Under the pieces are notes generated by a model that ran no database searches, had not been told where the DNA came from, and saw nothing but the letters and a program-made list of their open reading frames with translations. This document shows, piece after piece, positions 60,232-64,000 of a stretch of 64,000 nt of DNA (position 1 is the first letter of the stretch; the number at the start of each line of letters is the position of its first letter). Made by a program: the position numbers and the translations under genes. Source of the DNA: Palsa-504 sp963742795 (GTDB lineage Bacteria; Actinomycetota; Actinomycetes; Streptosporangiales; Streptosporangiaceae); NCBI GenBank assembly GCA_963742795.1, contig CAVUNL010000013.1:310001-374000 (forward strand), written 5' to 3'.

Positions 60232-61890
60232 TTACCCGGTGCGGGCCGGGGGGCTGTGGCTGTGGAGGACTTTGGTGCGGTCGGGGTTCCAGGCGGTGGT
60301 GGTGCCGTCGGGGTTCAGGACCAGGGTCCAGCCCCACCGGTGGATCACGACCTGATGGTGGAACCAGCACAGTAGAACACAATCTCGAGTACTGGTATGG
60401 CCGCCGTCGGCCTTGTGCTTGACGTGGTGCACCTCGCAGGCCGCCGCGGGCTGATGGCAGCCGCCGGCCCACCGGCACCGCTTATCCCGCAGGATCACCG
60501 CGTTGCGGATGCCGGCCGGGATGGTGCTGGCGTACCCGATGTCCAGCGGCAGGCTCGGCCCGGCCAGCCGCGCGCCCAGCTGCCGGGTCCGCAAGAACGA
60601 GGCCAGGCCGCCCGGGCCGGACAGCAGGTCCGCGGCCTTGCCGATGATCGCCTGCCGGATCGCCTCCCCGGACATGCCCGACAGCAGGGCCAGGCCGGAC
60701 GGCGGCTCACCGGAACCGGCCGGGGCGGACTCGCCGGCCCGGGCGGGGCTGCTGACGGAGTCGGGCTCGCCGACCGGGGCGGGACTGCTGGCCGGCTCGG
60801 GGTTGCCGGCGGGGGCCGCGGCCGGCTGGGGGTGACAGCGGGGGCCGTGGCCGGTGAGCTGCAGGCAGAGCGCGACCAGGTCGTCCAGGACGCCGGGGTT
60901 GACGTCGCCGGTGACGACCGGGATGATCGTCGCGTCGCAGGCCAGGGCGCGGGCGGCGTCGCCGTCCAGCCAGGCGCCGCCATCCCCGCCGGTCCCGCCG
61001 GCGGCCTCGGCGCGGCGGGCGCACCAGCGGATCCGCATCTCGGTGACCCACTCGGTCTCCAGCACCGACCCGTCATCCATCGCGCGCAGCTCAGCCAGCG
61101 AGACGTGGCCCCAGAGCCTGACCGGCTGCCCGGCCCGTTCGGGGAGCAGGCCGCTGGCGGCCAGCCGGCGCATCGCCTCGGCTAGCCCGTCGTGATAGCG
61201 CTGCTCCCGGCTCCTGGTGTCGTCGGCGCCCAACGGGGCGGCCAGGGACTCCAGGACGGCGGTGACGATCGCGGCGCACTCGGGGGTCAGGTCACCGGTG
61301 ATCACCCCGGCGCCGGCGAAGGTGGTCTCGACCCGGACCTGCCGGTCCTCGAACCTGGGCGCCGGGTCATCCTCGCCCTCGGGCAGGGACCGGGCGTAGA
61401 TCTCCGCGGCGAGCGCGGCGAGGTCTTCCTGGCGGGCTCCAGCCCCGGCGGCGGCGATCAGGATCTCATCGGCGGCGGGCCGGCAGGCCCCGGGGAGCTT
61501 GGCGGTCCACTGGCAGATGGTCCGGGCCATCGACTCCGACACGACGGTGCCCTCGGCCAGGGCCGCGAGGATCTGGGGGTGGGTGACGGTGCGGCCGGCC
61601 CAGCCCAGATGGCCGCGGGCGGCGCCCTTGGTCACCTTGGTCCGGTGGATCAGCCACGACGTCGGGCTGTAGTCCGCGTCGGCCGAATAGCCCTGACCAG
61701 TGGTGAACGCGGCCAGGTACCAGGCGCGGGCCGCGGTACAGATCGCGTCGGCCTGCTCGAAGCCCTGCAGGCATTCAGCCTGCGCCTGGGCGGCCAGCGC
61801 GGCGGGGTCCGCGGCGGCCAGGTAGCGCAGGCCGGAGAGGACCTGGTCCATCGCCTCGGCAGCGCTGGCGGGATCGGGAAGGGTCTGCAC
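60232..61890 (-). CDS. DUF222-HNH endonuclease family protein
   Basis: 552 residues from GTG 61890 with GGAGG upstream. The DUF222 region covers about 1-380 (ADADYSPTSWLIHRTKVTKG; RYHDGLAEAMRRLAASGLLP), followed by a Pro/Ala/Glu-rich repeat linker (PAGNPEPASSPAPVGEPDSV). The C-terminal HNH domain reads CRWAGGCHQPAAACEVHHVK then DCVLLCWFHHQVVIHRWGW, with the CxxxxC and HH residues intact. Members are common and multi-copy in actinobacteria (REP13E12-like) and are probably mobile nucleases of unclear role. Confidence 0.87.
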   Translation of the reverse strand: MQTLPDPASAAEAMDQVLSGLRYLAAADPAALAAQAQAECLQGFEQADAICTAARAWYLAAFTTGQGYSADADYSPTSWLIHRTKVTKGAARGHLGWAGRTVTHPQILAALAEGTVVSESMARTICQWTAKLPGACRPAADEILIAAAGAGARQEDLAALAAEIYARSLPEGEDDPAPRFEDRQVRVETTFAGAGVITGDLTPECAAIVTAVLESLAAPLGADDTRSREQRYHDGLAEAMRRLAASGLLPERAGQPVRLWGHVSLAELRAMDDGSVLETEWVTEMRIRWCARRAEAAGGTGGDGGAWLDGDAARALACDATIIPVVTGDVNPGVLDDLVALCLQLTGHGPRCHPQPAAAPAGNPEPASSPAPVGEPDSVSSPARAGESAPAGSGEPPSGLALLSGMSGEAIRQAIIGKAADLLSGPGGLASFLRTRQLGARLAGPSLPLDIGYASTIPAGIRNAVILRDKRCRWAGGCHQPAAACEVHHVKHKADGGHTSTRDCVLLCWFHHQVVIHRWGWTLVLNPDGTTTAWNPDRTKVLHSHSPPARTG

Positions 61891-62136
61891 CGGGTCCTCA
61901 CCTCCCTATGGAAGGAGCTGGCAGGCCGGTCCGTTCGGCAGAAAGGATCTTGTGTTCTTTGTTCGAGTTTAACAGTGCTGACTGACATTTTCCCGGATCG
62001 ACACGCGAGTCAGAGCGTCTTGAGGCAGACGGCGAAGCGGTTACCCGGGGGCCGCGGAAGGTGGCCGGAACGTGCGTCGGGTCGATGCGCACCTCGGTGC
62101 TAACCGACGAGGTCGGTGAGGGTGGAGGTGGTCAAG

Positions 62137-62253
62137 TTAACTGCGGTGGGTCGCTTGCGCGATGGCTCGCCGTGCTGGCCGGGCGCTGCTGACGATGAAG
62201 AGAACCCAGCCGACGAGCAGGACCAGCCACAGGCGGATCAGCCGGTAGATCAT
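62137..62253 (-). CDS. 38-residue predicted membrane peptide
   Basis: MIYRLIRLWLVLLVGWVLFI then VSSARPARRAIAQATHRS. One hydrophobic helix is flanked by basic residues. The ATG overlaps the stop of the EamA-like frame (ATGA), which suggests translational coupling and supports it as a real gene. No family is known. There is no separate ribosome site. Confidence 0.4.
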   Translation of the reverse strand: MIYRLIRLWLVLLVGWVLFIVSSARPARRAIAQATHRS

Positions 62254-62525
62254 GAGGCGACTGCCGCGCGCGGCGGGCATCGCGATGCCGCCACGACCAG
62301 GGCAAGGAAGGACGTCGCGGTGTACGACCTTAGCGGGTTCGCCCGGCGCTGTTGATTCTCGTCAACATGCACCAGGACGACACCGGCGAGCATGAACGCG
62401 CCGCCCGTGAACTGCACGGCGGAAGGCAGCTGGCCTAGCAGGAGCCACGCGTACAGCACCGCGGGGAACACCTCGGCAATGCCGGTGAACGACGCTCGTT
62501 TGGCCCCCGAGCCGCCGAGCGGCAG
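62250..62525 (-). pseudogene. C-terminal fragment of an EamA/DMT-type transporter
   Basis: The minus strand encodes GAKRASFTGIAEVFPAVLYA, WLLLGQLPSAVQFTGGAFML and AGVVLVHVDENQQRRANP, the last two helices of EamA drug/metabolite transporters. No start codon or earlier helices are present. The fragment ends at TGA 62250-62252. Confidence 0.65.
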
Positions 62526-62692
62526 CGATGGATGCCACTGTCTAGTGGCTGAGCCGCTAGACGGTCACAACCATCGGTGGAGCCCTCCGGCCGGGTGCGG
62601 CCGCGGATACTCACGCGACGTGATAATGCGCGGCGTGCTTGGAGGTTGATCGTGCGTATCTTGTGCTGCCGATCGCGCCGTGACCCACCTGG

Positions 62693-62995
62693 GTGCCAGC
62701 TGCCTATACCGGCGCCTTCTTGTGGGGTGCGGCCGGATCGGTGTTCGGCGCGGTGGCGGTCACTACAGTCCAGCAGGTCGCTCGCGTGCACGCGCACGGC
62801 CCGGTCATGAGCATCAGCGCCACGCTCCAGTCCTGGACCGAGACCATCGGCCTAGCGCTCGGCGGGGTGACCCTGGCCACCCTCGGCGCCCGCCCCGGAG
62901 CCCTGGCCCTGGCCAGGGTCGCCCTTGCTGCCGGACTCATCGGCATGACCATCGTCACCGCCCGCCCGGGCGGCAACGTTTCCCGTGTAACATGA
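62693..62995 (+). pseudogene. C-terminal fragment of an MFS transporter
   Basis: About 100 codons beginning at GTG 62693: AAYTGAFLWGAAGSVFGAVA, ARVHAHGPVMSISATLQSWT and ETIGLALGGVTLATLGARPG. This resembles the last three or four helices of an MFS protein. Only a third of a transporter is left, so it is a relic. Confidence 0.6.
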
Positions 62996-63020
62996 CGGTG
63001 AAACAACTTGGGAGCGTGAC

Positions 63021-63512
63021 ATGCCAAGGCAGTTCGACTTCGGGTTCCTGGTCGGCCTCCTGGTCGGCGAGGGTCACTTCGGCGGCGACGGACGCCAGCC
63101 GCACGTGACCCTGCGCATGCACGTCCGGCACCAGGCCATCTTCGACTGGCTGCAGCAGACGTTCCCCGGCGGCCGCGTCTACGGCCCGTACCACCACGGC
63201 GGGCGGGACTACCTCCAGTGGATGGCGCGCGGCGCCTTCCTGCGCGACGAGCTCGCGCCCGTGCTCGACCGCTTCCTCTCGCCGAGTATCGACCAGCACA
63301 GCTTCGACCGGTACCAGCTGATGAAGACCCGCTACCCGCAAATGGCGTCCGGTCCCGGCGCGCCCGGGCTGCCGCCGGACCGGTCGCGCCGGGCCTCGTC
63401 GCGGCAACCCACCCGGAACGCGACGACGAAGGTCGAGGCGCAGCCGGTGACGCATGACCCCACCGACTTTGCCGACTTGTTCGCCGAACTCCGCGAGGTC
63501 TGGCCCAACTGA
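63021..63512 (+). CDS. LAGLIDADG-like protein next to parB
   Basis: 163 residues. The N-terminal FLVGLLVGEGHFGGDGRQPH is a LAGLIDADG motif (catalytic acidic residue in GEGHF), followed by RMHVRHQAIFDWLQQTFPGG, FRYGPYHHGGRDYLQW-like strands and a helical, polar C-terminus of about 55 residues. It has one motif, so it would act as a dimer. It is free-standing, not inside an intron or intein. It faces parB convergently with 33 bp between the stops. The function is unknown; it could be a domesticated endonuclease fold. Confidence 0.75.
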   Translation: MPRQFDFGFLVGLLVGEGHFGGDGRQPHVTLRMHVRHQAIFDWLQQTFPGGRVYGPYHHGGRDYLQWMARGAFLRDELAPVLDRFLSPSIDQHSFDRYQLMKTRYPQMASGPGAPGLPPDRSRRASSRQPTRNATTKVEAQPVTHDPTDFADLFAELREVWPN

Positions 63513-63545
63513 GCGGCCGCCGGACCGGTCCGGACCGCGGCAGAG

Positions 63546-64000
63546 CTACTCCGACGGCACCTGCACCTGCGGGCTCATCGCCTTCACGATGCGCTCCAGA
63601 TCCTCGGTCGAGGCGAACTCGACGATGATCTTCCCTTTGCGCCGTCCGAGTTCCACCTTGACCCGGGTCTCGAACAAATCGGACAGGCGGTCGGCCAGGC
63701 GGTTGAGGCCGGGCGCGGTGGGCGGCTTGGCCACGGTCCGGACCGAACGCCGGGGCGCCGCATCGTCGGAACCCACCGCGACGATCTCCTCGACGGCGCG
63801 GACCGACAGCCCCTCGGCCACGATCCGGGTGGCCAGCCGGTCCTGCGTGTCGGGATCCTCCAGGCTCAGCAGGGCCCGGGCGTGGCCCGCGCTGAGCACC
63901 CCCGCCGCCACGCGCTTCTGCACGGCCGGCGGCAGGTTCAGCAGCCGCAGCGTATTGCTGATGTGCGGGCGGGAGCGGCCGATCTTGCGCGCCAGTTCCT
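63546..64000 (-). CDS. parB: Chromosome-partitioning protein ParB, C-terminal part (cut by window end)
   Basis: The visible C-terminal 150 residues start inside the HTH (ELARKIGRSRPHISNTLRLL, NLPPAVQKRVAAGVLSAGHA, RALLSLEDPDTQDRLATRIV). They end in the dimerisation domain (LSDLFETRVKVELGRRKGKI, IVEFASTEDLERIVKAM). ParB binds parS sites near oriC, slides as a CTP-dependent clamp and works with ParA and SMC. The N-terminal part lies beyond 64000. It transcribes leftwards, so parA and the origin should follow on the right. Confidence 0.95.
   Translation of the reverse strand, partial: ELARKIGRSRPHISNTLRLLNLPPAVQKRVAAGVLSAGHARALLSLEDPDTQDRLATRIVAEGLSVRAVEEIVAVGSDDAAPRRSVRTVAKPPTAPGLNRLADRLSDLFETRVKVELGRRKGKIIVEFASTEDLERIVKAMSPQVQVPSE

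Overview
The window is about 70% G+C or more, with GTG starts, Shine-Dalgarno sites of the GGAGG type and a gene order typical of the replication-origin region of a filamentous actinomycete (Streptosporangiales or Streptomyces-like; the genus cannot be fixed from sequence alone). The right two thirds hold the conserved chain dnaB - rplI - rpsR - ssb - rpsF - class A penicillin-binding protein - DUF5318 - padR - ino1 - cca - DUF6049 - murJ - pseudokinase - sigM - anti-sigma - trxB - trxA - parB. The last gene, parB, is cut by the window end, so oriC/dnaA should lie a short distance to the right.

Layout. 1-7 kb is a decayed mobile region: a transposase relic, a small nucleotidyltransferase relic, an ATPase-domain regulator relic, a monooxygenase-type small protein, a heavily frameshifted XRE regulator, and the replication/excision/integration module (RepSA, Xis, tyrosine integrase) of an actinomycete integrative element beside a tRNA-Arg gene. 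7.3-21.4 kb is an accessory block: DUF1059, a BTAD/SARP-type regulator, a rhodanese sulfurtransferase, an SDR, a seven-bladed WD40 protein, two exported proteins, an acyltransferase-3 protein, a large NB-ARC/LuxR regulator, then an SDR and an ABC exporter that share a palindromic promoter motif. 21.4-25.1 kb has an Asp-box (sialidase-like) lipoprotein divergent from a two-component system, with CTGTCACC repeats between them.

25.2-33.5 kb: dnaB carries two inteins, one a 170-residue class-3-type mini-intein splitting the Walker A lysine and serine, the other a 425-residue LAGLIDADG intein of lower G+C. A DnaA-box cluster lies upstream of dnaB. Then follow ribosomal protein and ssb genes, endonuclease IV, and a GT87-type mannosyltransferase-like gene. 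33.5-54 kb is the cell-wall, inositol, tRNA-end, peptidoglycan-lipid-flippase and thioredoxin neighbourhood. 54-64 kb mixes a LysR/MFS pair, a SigE-like sigma and its partner, threonine aldolase, a repeat-rich membrane protein, a DUF222-HNH protein, several relics (EamA, MFS, IS fragment), a LAGLIDADG-like protein and parB.

Many genes, including trxB, which is normally essential or nearly so, carry single-base frameshifts. In several cases one base added or removed in a short run restores the family sequence, so residual assembly indels are likely for intact-looking genes. The multiply broken genes of the first 7 kb may be truly decayed. No CRISPR array or rRNA was seen.
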